From: DAONDZ01 sp964517555
GTDB taxonomy: Bacteria; Patescibacteriota; Patescibacteriia; Patescibacteriales; UBA12465
DNA: 24,482 bases
Assembly: GCA_964517555.1 (NCBI GenBank)
Contig: CAZFEF010000009.1
Coordinates: 1-24,482 of the forward strand
Direction of reading: 5' to 3'
The position numbers were made by a program, and so were the translations under genes. The notes below the pieces were generated by a model, which was given only the letters and a program-made list of their open reading frames with translations, was not told the DNA's origin and ran no database searches. Below are positions 6,802 to 13,530 of this stretch, piece after piece (positions within the stretch are counted from its first letter, which is position 1; every line of letters starts with the position of its first letter).

Positions 6802-6990
6802 CTAATTTTTCTCTATTTTATAATTCCTCTGTAGATGCATTAACTCATCTACCTTTCCGTCCAACAACTCCAGATGTTTTTTGCTAAAACCATTCTTATT
6901 AATATCCTGCCCCAACAAACTCAAAACCGTAGCTAAGGTGCCAAAATAGTCATCATTCTGAACATGAAATTCTAGGGATTTATTAATCAT
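6802..6990 (-). CDS. Small hypothetical protein
   Basis: A 62-residue helical protein from the ATG at 6990; the frame opens with a TTG at 7002. It carries FGTLATVLSLLGQDI, then a charged amphipathic helix with LELLDGKVDELMHL. No family is recognised. It is first in the operon ahead of the AlbA_2 gene with 21 bp between. A possible promoter on the minus strand is TTGGAC, 18 bp, TATTTT just upstream, which is weak evidence. Confidence 0.55.
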   Translation of the reverse strand: MINKSLEFHVQNDDYFGTLATVLSLLGQDINKNGFSKKHLELLDGKVDELMHLQRNYKIEKN

Positions 6991-7099
6991 AACATATAAC
7001 AAAATAACTCTTTTTTATAGATTTGTCCAACATTGAATATATTTACCCGATGCCATATCCCCGTGGATTATTTTCATGGATTAATTATTACTCCGAGGG

Positions 7100-7127
7100 T
7101 TGACTTATTTTTCAGGTATGATATAAT
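7100..7127 (+). promoter_or_regulatory. Strong sigma-70 promoter for the ncRNA/leader
   Basis: TTGACT at 7100-7105, a 16-bp spacer and TATAAT at 7122-7127. Predicted start is about 7134. It faces the structured RNA and the methyltransferase-terminase operon. Confidence 0.8.
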
Positions 7128-7133
7128 GATTAT

Positions 7134-7275
7134 ACAATTTCCGAAGGTAAGGGATCCTGCGTCATAGCCGAAAGGCCAAAAAAATCCCCTTGTTTCGCAG
7201 ACCAACCTGCGTCAGCGGCCGAAAGGCTTATCAAAGGTACAAGCACATTCCCATTTTGGGGGCTGTGTTTTTTTT
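7134..7275 (+). ncRNA. Structured RNA with a duplicated motif (sRNA or attenuating leader)
   Basis: About 140 nt between a strong promoter and a strong terminator, with no sensible ORF. A two-part motif occurs twice: CCTGCGTCA at 7156-7164 and 7206-7214, each followed after 2-3 nt by the GNRA-capped hairpin GCCGAAAGGC (7167-7176 and 7218-7227). GGGAT (7151-7155) can pair with ATCCC (7184-7188). CGCAG (7196-7200) can pair with CTGCG of either copy (7157-7161 or 7207-7211), so two folds compete. The terminator ends 25 nt before the methyltransferase start codon, so it could be a ligand- or protein-sensing leader as easily as a free sRNA. It does not match the SRP, tmRNA, RNase P or common riboswitch cores that I know. 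Confidence 0.6.
7244..7275 (+). terminator. Intrinsic terminator of the ncRNA/leader
   Basis: CACA (7244-7247) pairs with TGTG (7264-7267) and TTCCC (7248-7252) with GGGGG (7258-7262), with a one-base bulge and an ATTTT loop. Eight T residues follow (7268-7275). Confidence 0.8.
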
Positions 7276-7300
7276 ATAAAAAACCAGGTTTATTCAATTA

Positions 7301-8635
7301 ATGATTAATTATATGAATAATTCTCAATTAAATATTACCTATGTAAACGTCAGTGAGCTTAAGGCCACTGACTACAATCCCCGCAAATGGTCCAAAGAGG
7401 CCATGGCTCAATTAAAAGAAAGCATTAAACGCTATGGCGTGGTTGATCCTCTCATAGTTAACTCAGCTCCTGACAGGGAAAATATCCTAATCGGCGGTCA
7501 TTTTCGCCTAGCAGTCATCAAGGAACTAAGCTATGATCAAGCGCCGGTTATATATCTTAATATCCCCGACTTAGAAAAAGAGAAGGAGTTGAATATCAGA
7601 CTTAACAAAAATTTGGGTGAATTTGACTTCAAACTCCTAGCTGACTTCCCTGAGGCATTCTTAGCTGACATTGGTTTTTCCAGCGAAGAGATGGATAATA
7701 TTTTCACCCTGGATGAAAATCCGGAGATATTTGATCTAGAAAAAGAACTAGCTAAATTAAATATCAATGAAATCAAAACCAAAAAGGGTGATGTTTATCA
7801 GCTCGGCAGTAGCCGTTTAATGTGCGGAGACTCCACTATTACCGATCATATGGTGAGGCTCATGAATAATGAAAAGGCTGATATGTGTCTGACGGATCCG
7901 CCCTACATTTTGGATTATTTAAGAGCCGGTAAACGGAAAGGTAATGCAACTGAAGGTTTTGGTCTAAAACGTAATCGTCGTTATCTAGAAACTGATGTTT
8001 TACCCGATAACTTTACTGAACTTTGGATGGCTAATATTAAACTAGCGGCCAAGGATGATTTTAGCATTATTGTCTACGAAAACTGGAAGAACATTCGAAC
8101 TATTTGGTGTGAGCTCGAGAAATACTGGAAGCTAAAAAATATGATTGTCTGGCACCTTCCCAACCGAGTCCAGGGTTTTGCGGCTAAGCATAAATTTTTT
8201 AACAAACATGATATTGCTATGGTTGGGGCTTCGGGTACGGTGGAATATAATCTTAACGAGGAAGAACAAGATTTACAGAACGAATACGAAACGGCTTTAT
8301 ACGCTATTTCCGGCAAACCCCAGTGGGAATCCTATGAGAAGGGCAAAAAGATCTGTCCAACTGATTTTATCGAGTACAAGTCAGCCGATGAGAATAGTTC
8401 TGGCCAAGGAATTATCTTTGGTACTAAGCCAGTTGAAATTCTGATTCCTTATATCAAAGTTTTAACTAAACGGGGTAATTTAATAATTGAGCCATTTGGC
8501 GGCAGTGGATCCACTCTGATAGCGGCGACTAAAATGAACCGTCGTTGCTATATCATGGAAAAATCGCCAGTCTATACGGAAGTGATTATTAAACGCTGGG
8601 AGAACCTAACTGGCCAAAAGGCAGTAAAAATATGA
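7301..8635 (+). CDS. ParB-like N-terminal domain / DNA adenine-or-cytosine-N4 methyltransferase fusion
   Basis: A 444-residue protein. Residues 12-110 are a ParB/sulfiredoxin-like domain (YNPRKWSKEAMAQLKESIKRYG, then the nucleotide-binding GGHFRLAV at 65-72). Residues about 160-440 are an amino-methyltransferase: catalytic motif IV TDPPY (198-202) precedes the AdoMet-binding motif I EPFGGSGST (397-405), which is the beta-class order. Such fusions are typical of phages and mobile elements and methylate DNA, probably to protect it from restriction or to mark it for packaging. The target sequence cannot be read, and no cognate restriction enzyme is adjacent. Its last bases overlap the small terminase start (ATGA), so it heads a methyltransferase-TerS-TerL operon. 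Met5 at 7313 is an alternative start. Confidence 0.85.
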   Translation: MINYMNNSQLNITYVNVSELKATDYNPRKWSKEAMAQLKESIKRYGVVDPLIVNSAPDRENILIGGHFRLAVIKELSYDQAPVIYLNIPDLEKEKELNIRLNKNLGEFDFKLLADFPEAFLADIGFSSEEMDNIFTLDENPEIFDLEKELAKLNINEIKTKKGDVYQLGSSRLMCGDSTITDHMVRLMNNEKADMCLTDPPYILDYLRAGKRKGNATEGFGLKRNRRYLETDVLPDNFTELWMANIKLAAKDDFSIIVYENWKNIRTIWCELEKYWKLKNMIVWHLPNRVQGFAAKHKFFNKHDIAMVGASGTVEYNLNEEEQDLQNEYETALYAISGKPQWESYEKGKKICPTDFIEYKSADENSSGQGIIFGTKPVEILIPYIKVLTKRGNLIIEPFGGSGSTLIAATKMNRRCYIMEKSPVYTEVIIKRWENLTGQKAVKI

Positions 8636-9063
8636 AACAGAAGCAAGAGAAACAACAATTCATCGAGTTACTGAAAAAGATGCCAATTATACAAGTAGCT
8701 TGTAGTAAATCTAGTATCAGTAAATCAACCTATTATCGCTGGCGACATGATGACCAGAAATTTAAGCAGTTAGCCGATCAAGCTCTCATGGAAGGCATCA
8801 GTCTGATGAACGATTTAGCTGAATCACAATTAATTACCTTGGTTAAAGGCCAAAATCTAGGGGCGATTATGTATTGGCTTCGCCATCGCCATCCGGCTTA
8901 TAACAATAAACTGGAAATTACTAACAGCCAACCGGAAGTTCGGGATAAATTAACACCTGCGGAAACTAAATTACTAAAAAGTGCTCTGCGACTATCCAGG
9001 AATAAACATCCTCGATTAGCCGAACCACTTCAGCATTATGAAAAACATGAATCAAAAGAATGA
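8632..9063 (+). CDS. Phage terminase small subunit-like protein
   Basis: A 143-residue basic protein. An N-terminal helix-turn-helix is visible (MPIIQVACSKSSISKSTYYRW, about 16-36), followed by a DDQKFKQLADQAL helix and a C-terminal helical part ending in a charged tail. HTH plus helical oligomerisation region and position just before the large terminase make this the small terminase (DNA recognition) subunit. It is coupled on both sides: a 4-bp overlap with the methyltransferase and a 26-bp overlap with the large terminase. Identification rests on architecture and context. Confidence 0.7.
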   Translation: MKQKQEKQQFIELLKKMPIIQVACSKSSISKSTYYRWRHDDQKFKQLADQALMEGISLMNDLAESQLITLVKGQNLGAIMYWLRHRHPAYNNKLEITNSQPEVRDKLTPAETKLLKSALRLSRNKHPRLAEPLQHYEKHESKE

Positions 9064-10105
9064 TCTTGAAAAAGCTATAGTGAAGTGTCAAACCAGACCA
9101 ATATTTAGACAAAACTTTGTTTATCAAAGTCACGCCCTATTTTTTAAATTATATTTAGCTGAATATATTAAATATCCCTTAGCTTGGTTTCATGAAGAAA
9201 TGCTAGAAATTAGTGAAAAGGAAAATCTAAAACTAGCAGTAATTATGGCTTTTAGAGGTTCTGGTAAGTCTACTATCCTCAACACATCCTTCGCCCTTTG
9301 GGCTATTTTAGGTAAACTCGAAAAGAAATATATTATCATTATTAGCCAAAGTCGCGATCAAGCCCGAGCTCATTTTGAAAATATAAAGAATGAGCTGGAA
9401 AATAATAAATTATTAAGAGGCGATTTGGGTCCATTTAAATTAAGTGCCGATGATTGGGGTGGAAACTTTATTGAAATAAAAAGATTCCAAGCTAAAATTA
9501 TGTTTATTAGCTCTACCCAAGAAATTCGCGGCTTACGGCATGGACCACATCGTCCGGATTTAATAATTTGCGATGACATCGAAGATAGTCTATTAAATCC
9601 CAAACTGCGAAAACGAAAAAAACTGATTGAATGGTTTAAATCCGAAGTCTTACCTGCCGGCAGTGAAAATACTACCGTCATCGTCCTAGGCAACCTGCTT
9701 GACAAAAAATCATTATTAATTCAACTCAAAAAAGAAATAGACAAGGGCTTAATTGACGGAGTGTTTCGAGCCTATCCCCTTTTGGATGATAACGGGCGCA
9801 TAACTTGGCCGGAAAAATTTAAATCTTGGGATGACATTTTGAAATTTAAAAAAATGATCAGTAGCGACAAAATCTGGGAACGAGAATATCTACTAAAAGT
9901 AGGTACCGAGTCAGTAATTTTGCTGCCAGAAAAAGTGGCGGATAAAGACGGCGTCAACTCAAAAAAGACGGCATTAAATGACTATGGCTATCTAATCAGT
10001 GCACCAATTATTCATAATGGTGTAATTTTCTACGAATCCGATAGCCGCTTTGATCAGATTAATGATAATGACTATTTAGAGAAGTTGAGAGAAGCTATAA
10101 AATAA
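9038..10105 (+). CDS. Phage terminase large subunit, ATPase domain only
   Basis: A 355-residue protein. Walker A is AFRGSGKST (71-79), Walker B with the catalytic acidic pair is DLIICDDIED (174-183), and the coupling segment VIVLGNLLDKK follows at 214-224. These are the landmarks of the TerL packaging ATPase. Family members are usually about 450-600 residues with a C-terminal RNase-H-like nuclease. Here the last 65 residues (from about 290) contain no clear triad of nuclease acids and the protein ends early at TAA, 19 bp before the convergent lipoprotein stop. It is either a genuine nuclease-less motor or a 3'-truncated gene. Translation is coupled to TerS by overlap. Confidence 0.8.
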   Translation: MKNMNQKNDLEKAIVKCQTRPIFRQNFVYQSHALFFKLYLAEYIKYPLAWFHEEMLEISEKENLKLAVIMAFRGSGKSTILNTSFALWAILGKLEKKYIIIISQSRDQARAHFENIKNELENNKLLRGDLGPFKLSADDWGGNFIEIKRFQAKIMFISSTQEIRGLRHGPHRPDLIICDDIEDSLLNPKLRKRKKLIEWFKSEVLPAGSENTTVIVLGNLLDKKSLLIQLKKEIDKGLIDGVFRAYPLLDDNGRITWPEKFKSWDDILKFKKMISSDKIWEREYLLKVGTESVILLPEKVADKDGVNSKKTALNDYGYLISAPIIHNGVIFYESDSRFDQINDNDYLEKLREAIK

Positions 10106-10124
10106 TTCCGATGTATTCACCGCC

Positions 10125-11504
10125 TTAAGGTAAACATACTAAGTCACTAATACTAGAATACGGAACAAATGCTGGGACTATACCAGCAACTCCGCTGGCT
10201 ACTGTATATGAAGGAAAGTTAATTATTAAGCCGAAATTATCAATCAAAATATAATTATAATATTCGGCGTTGTTAACGCCGTCATCTATCCAGGCTTCGT
10301 TAAATTTTTTGTTATACTCTAAGCTTAATATTTTATAGAGGTCTGGCTTAATGATCGATGCTAATTTATTTATATAACCATCCCTACAAAAAAGTTCGTT
10401 AGGCTCAAGAACTTTGTTGGTTTTTAAATTATAATTGATTATAAGCGCCATATCATGATTTCCAGCTCCGCCGCCTGTGAAGTCGGTGAATACTATTTTA
10501 ATGCTCACAATATCATTAATTACAGAATGGACCTCGAATCTAGAAGTTAAAATTATACTGCAAGAAGGGTAATAGTCATCAGGGCTATCTAATAACGGAC
10601 CGCGACAATCTTCTACTATTTCAACACCAGATTTACCGCTCATCAAATCATTAACCTCGGCTCTATCCTCTGCAATAATGTTTAATATATCTTCTTTAAT
10701 CAGATTATTAAGCTTAGCCACTCTCCAGTCGCCAATAAATTTAGGATATTCGATATCGATCCGAGTATGTGCATTTTTTTCTTGAATCTTTTCAGTCTTC
10801 CATTTTAATAAAGAATATTTATTAGATTTTGAAAAACCGCTCGCTAGTTCCTTATTTTTACTATAGAACAAAATATTTTTTGATAAATCAACTTCATCAA
10901 AAGCCTCGTAATATCTTTTCGAATTATCCAAAAGCCATTGGTCTACAGCCTCTTCGGCTTCTTCTTTGTTTTTACTCTCAATTTTCTGTCTATAAATTAT
11001 AGAATATGTTGAACCATTATCCTCAAAAACCTTCGATAAATAAGCATAGGCCGTTGCTCTCTCACTATCCGTAACAACGTCTCTTGATGTTATAATATAC
11101 GACGATCTTCCCTGGCTGTCGGGAGCGACAAATGGTAAAAATACTTTTTCATCAGCATCCTTTATCTGCTGAAGTATATTATCAGCTAAATCTTTAGCTG
11201 ATATCTCATTTCCATATTGATTAATAATTAATTCTGATTTAGGGTCAAAATAATTATCGTCAACCGAATAGTGCATAGCCAGACCATAAGTTATAGGTTG
11301 AACATGATATAATTGAAAATCATTATCAGCGAGTTTTATGGTATCTTCGATGCCACTATTATTTTGTAATTTATCTGGAGCGAGACGTTCTTCTGTATGG
11401 CTATCCGATTTGATATTATTAACAGCTACCGGTTTGGCAGAACAACCGCCGATAAAAATAGCCAATAATATTAATATAAATAATTTTAAACTATTATTTT
11501 TCAT
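10125..11504 (-). CDS. Lipoprotein with DUF4163/DUF3298 (RsiV-like) C-terminal domain
   Basis: A 459-residue exported lipoprotein. The signal peptide ends in the lipobox FIGGC, with Cys21 as lipidation site. The C-terminal third has the DUF4163-DUF3298 pattern: HTRIDIEYPKF at the start of the domain, SIKIVFTDFTGGGAGNHD in the middle, VLEPNELF, and the closing NFPSYTVASGVAGIVPAFVPYSSI. This pattern is shared with PdaC and the anti-sigma factor RsiV, where it binds cell-wall sugars or lysozyme. The middle section is not recognised. A wall- or lysozyme-sensing role is inference. It is the downstream partner of another lipoprotein gene 27 bp away and converges on the terminase. Confidence 0.75.
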   Translation of the reverse strand: MKNNSLKLFILILLAIFIGGCSAKPVAVNNIKSDSHTEERLAPDKLQNNSGIEDTIKLADNDFQLYHVQPITYGLAMHYSVDDNYFDPKSELIINQYGNEISAKDLADNILQQIKDADEKVFLPFVAPDSQGRSSYIITSRDVVTDSERATAYAYLSKVFEDNGSTYSIIYRQKIESKNKEEAEEAVDQWLLDNSKRYYEAFDEVDLSKNILFYSKNKELASGFSKSNKYSLLKWKTEKIQEKNAHTRIDIEYPKFIGDWRVAKLNNLIKEDILNIIAEDRAEVNDLMSGKSGVEIVEDCRGPLLDSPDDYYPSCSIILTSRFEVHSVINDIVSIKIVFTDFTGGGAGNHDMALIINYNLKTNKVLEPNELFCRDGYINKLASIIKPDLYKILSLEYNKKFNEAWIDDGVNNAEYYNYILIDNFGLIINFPSYTVASGVAGIVPAFVPYSSISDLVCLP

Positions 11505-11531
11505 ATTGCTACTTTTTTGCTAATTTTAATT

Positions 11532-12131
11532 TTACCTGTTTAAGCAATCCTGATATTCTTTCTGAATTTGTTGCTCTATCTTAGCTAATTCAACTGCTTT
11601 CGAAGTTTTTAAGAAATTAGCTATTTGGTCTCTGGTCGTTCCGGCTTTAATGCTGCACCATTCACCAATTGCAGATATCCCTGAGCTTAATCCAACAAAG
11701 CCAAAATTAAAAGTTGAGCTCGCGTAGCTTTCATTTAAACAATTTTGATAAACCCTTTGAATTGTCTCGTTCCCGGCCGCTGTTAATAAATTAAAGGTAT
11801 TCTCATAATCTTGCATCAACTGACTTTTAGTAATGGCCTGGTTTGATTTGCATCTTTCAATTTTTAATTGGTAGCTGCCATCCTGAGTCTGCTTTTGTTC
11901 CACTATTTTTGGAGTAAATTGATTATTTGATTCCTCATGCTTATCACCTTCTTTAGCTATCGGGATCGTGGAAGAACTCGTACTACTTGATATAATACTC
12001 TCTTCATTAATGCTGGCCTTCAGTCGTTCAATCTCTTTATTTTGATCTTCAATGATTGTTCTATTATTTTGACAACCAACCATAAATAATGAGAAAAAAA
12101 ATATAAATAAAGTTAGTGTAAATTTTTTCAT
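11532..12131 (-). CDS. Hypothetical lipoprotein
   Basis: A 199-residue lipoprotein: hydrophobic leader ending LFMVGC (Cys20), then a coiled-coil-like IIEDQNKEIERLKASI (26-41), a Ser/Thr-rich linker, and a helical C-terminal domain with four cysteines after the lipid-anchored one (CKSNQ, CLNES, WCSIK, DCLNR). No family is recognised. It lies 11 bp after the PD-(D/E)XK-like gene and 27 bp before the larger lipoprotein gene, so all three are probably co-transcribed. Confidence 0.7.
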   Translation of the reverse strand: MKKFTLTLFIFFFSLFMVGCQNNRTIIEDQNKEIERLKASINEESIISSSTSSSTIPIAKEGDKHEESNNQFTPKIVEQKQTQDGSYQLKIERCKSNQAITKSQLMQDYENTFNLLTAAGNETIQRVYQNCLNESYASSTFNFGFVGLSSGISAIGEWCSIKAGTTRDQIANFLKTSKAVELAKIEQQIQKEYQDCLNR

Positions 12132-12142
12132 AATGAATTATT

Positions 12143-12715
12143 TTATTTAACAAGTTTACTTAATTTTTTATTAATAATTTTAAATCCATTTTTATCTAAA
12201 AATTTACTGTAGTCTATTCTTTTAACCTTTTTATTACTAAAATCAAAAGTTTCTTTGGTAATAGGGTTAACCCAAAATTTATAATTAAGACGGACGGTTC
12301 CTTGGCTTTTTTCTAAACTCTTTTTCTGTAGTGTTTTAATCGGAATTAATATAACATGCGGAACAATGATTCTTCTTCCTATTTTTTTTATCTCTTCAAT
12401 CACATATATTAAAAAACAAAAATAATCGGCCGTAGCTTTATTAATAACATCCTTATCTAAAAGAAACCAGCCGGCCGATCCTTGTTTAAATTTTCTAACT
12501 TCACTTTTGCTTGGCTCGTAAGCTCGGCTGCCTTTAACCTGAATAGTAATAACTCTTTTAGTCTTGTTATTAATTAAGTATAAATCAACTCCTTCCATCT
12601 GAGCATTTAATGGTATTAACACTTCAATATCCCTTTTTGTTCTTTCCCTCATAATTCCAGCAACAACGGCTTCATCAGCATTTAAACTCCAAAAATTTTT
12701 ATAAGCAGCCCCCAT
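12143..12715 (-). CDS. PD-(D/E)XK nuclease-fold-like protein
   Basis: A 190-residue basic protein. The core EGVDLYLI, about a dozen residues, then ITIQVKGSR gives Asp44, Gln59 and Lys61: the D...(E/Q)xK active-site layout of the PD-(D/E)XK fold with the Gln variant, and a helix with Glu15 comes before it. Nuclease activity is plausible but unproven. The ATG at 12715 is preferred over the TTG at 12721. It is first in a minus-strand run with two lipoproteins. A 6-bp inverted repeat (TTAGCT/AGCTAA, 12764-12787) upstream might be an operator. The rest of 12722-12888 shows nothing clear. Confidence 0.6.
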   Translation of the reverse strand: MGAAYKNFWSLNADEAVVAGIMRERTKRDIEVLIPLNAQMEGVDLYLINNKTKRVITIQVKGSRAYEPSKSEVRKFKQGSAGWFLLDKDVINKATADYFCFLIYVIEEIKKIGRRIIVPHVILIPIKTLQKKSLEKSQGTVRLNYKFWVNPITKETFDFSNKKVKRIDYSKFLDKNGFKIINKKLSKLVK

Positions 12716-12888
12716 ATTCAAAAAATTACTAATTAACGGCTATTATTTTTACCCTCTGTTCATTTAGCTATATATTGAAAAAGCTAAGGATGCAATTTTA
12801 ACGGTTATAAAAAATAGCAGTAATTTTTCTCTGTAATATTAATTTTACTTATTTAAAAAACTTCTAAACTTGAAAATTTTTGATTGGT

Positions 12889-13152
12889 TTAAATGCGACC
12901 GGTTTTTCTAAAATAGTTAATTTTATCCTCAATAGCACCATCATAATTCACTAAAGATCTAATTTGCTTAAATGCCTCCCTAGCTTCATTGTTAGCGCTA
13001 AATTCTTTAATTCCTTGATCAATTTTTTTATTAATATCATCAATCTTTATTAACTTTTTATCCAAAATAGTTTGTAAAAATATTTCTGAAAATAAACAAT
13101 TTATATAACTTTGATACGCTATGGCTTTTATCGTTCTTTTTTTGATAATCAT
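12889..13152 (-). CDS. Small hypothetical protein
   Basis: An 87-residue helical protein from the ATG at 13152; the frame opens at a TTG at 13158. It starts with a basic strand (MIIKKRTIKA), then IAYQSYINCLFSEIF, and has charged helices to the end. No family is recognised. It lies downstream of the structured RNA on the same strand, 72 bp beyond that RNA's T-tract, so it could be expressed by readthrough. Codon use is very AT-rich like its neighbours. Confidence 0.45.
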   Translation of the reverse strand: MIIKKRTIKAIAYQSYINCLFSEIFLQTILDKKLIKIDDINKKIDQGIKEFSANNEAREAFKQIRSLVNYDGAIEDKINYFRKTGRI

Positions 13153-13223
13153 AGTCAAATTTTATTTATTTTAAGTAAAGCTTTAAACTTTTTTTGTAAA
13201 TCTTATAACTGATCAGCTGCTAT

Positions 13224-13380
13224 AAAAAACAAAAACGGACACCTGACCTTGTTGCGAAACAACAAGAGTGCCCGTGAGGACGCTTACTTGTATGCGGTCA
13301 GGATGTCCGTTCCTGTATACAAGTAAGCTAAAGCTGCCCTAATTGGAGCGTGCCTCACAAACTTTCTCGTTGTTTCGCAC
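13224..13380 (-). ncRNA. Highly structured RNA with competing long stems
   Basis: A transcription unit of about 155 nt on the minus strand with promoter (13385-13413) and T-tract (13235-13224). Nested perfect arms are 13253-13263 with 13369-13379 (11 bp), 13274-13279 with 13353-13358 (6 bp) and 13282-13293 with 13317-13328 (12 bp). They make one long interrupted hairpin. Its apical loop (13296-13310) is complementary, with one bulge, to the 3' tail 13235-13248, just before the T-tract. Tail pairing would make a pseudoknot or a competing terminator, so a switch or a 6S-like decoy RNA are both imaginable. No ORF of note. The matching arms are seen directly; function is unknown and I cannot match it to a named RNA family. 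Confidence 0.6.
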
Positions 13381-13384
13381 TTAA

Positions 13385-13413
13385 AATATAGCTTAAAAGG
13401 CTGCAAAAGTAAA
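13385..13413 (-). promoter_or_regulatory. Promoter of the structured RNA
   Basis: On the minus strand TTTACT (13413-13408), a 17-bp spacer and TATATT (13390-13385). The predicted start near 13378-13380 coincides with the first base of the long stem. The promoter lies inside a direct repeat shared with the nuclease gene promoter. Confidence 0.6.
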
Positions 13414-13458
13414 GCGAAGTTACCTACAGTTTATCTACTTTAGAAAATCTAAATTTCC
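13385..13458 (-). repeat. Promoter-region repeat, copy A
   Basis: This stretch is matched by 14589-14664: same -10 (AATATAGCTTAAAA on the plus strand), same 17-bp spacing, and an identical core of about 25 bp (13415-13440 region). The core holds two 8-bp direct repeats, TTACCTAC (13420-13427) and TTATCTAC (13431-13438), set 11 bp apart, one helical turn, upstream of the -35 box. This is the layout of an activator site. Confidence 0.7.
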
Positions 13459-13530
13459 CCACTAAAACAGGGGGGTAACGAGGTTTTAAGAGGATAAGCT
13501 CGATCAATTTATCTAATTAATGTTTTTCTG

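Noticed and set aside
7003..7099. Left attachment site of the element
   Set aside because: I compared this stretch with 16063-16115 and 17190-17262 and found no convincing shared core; the boundary remains unknown.
13224..13380. CRISPR array or attC-like site
   Set aside because: The inverted arms are single nested pairs, not regularly spaced direct repeats, and no integron or cas gene is present.
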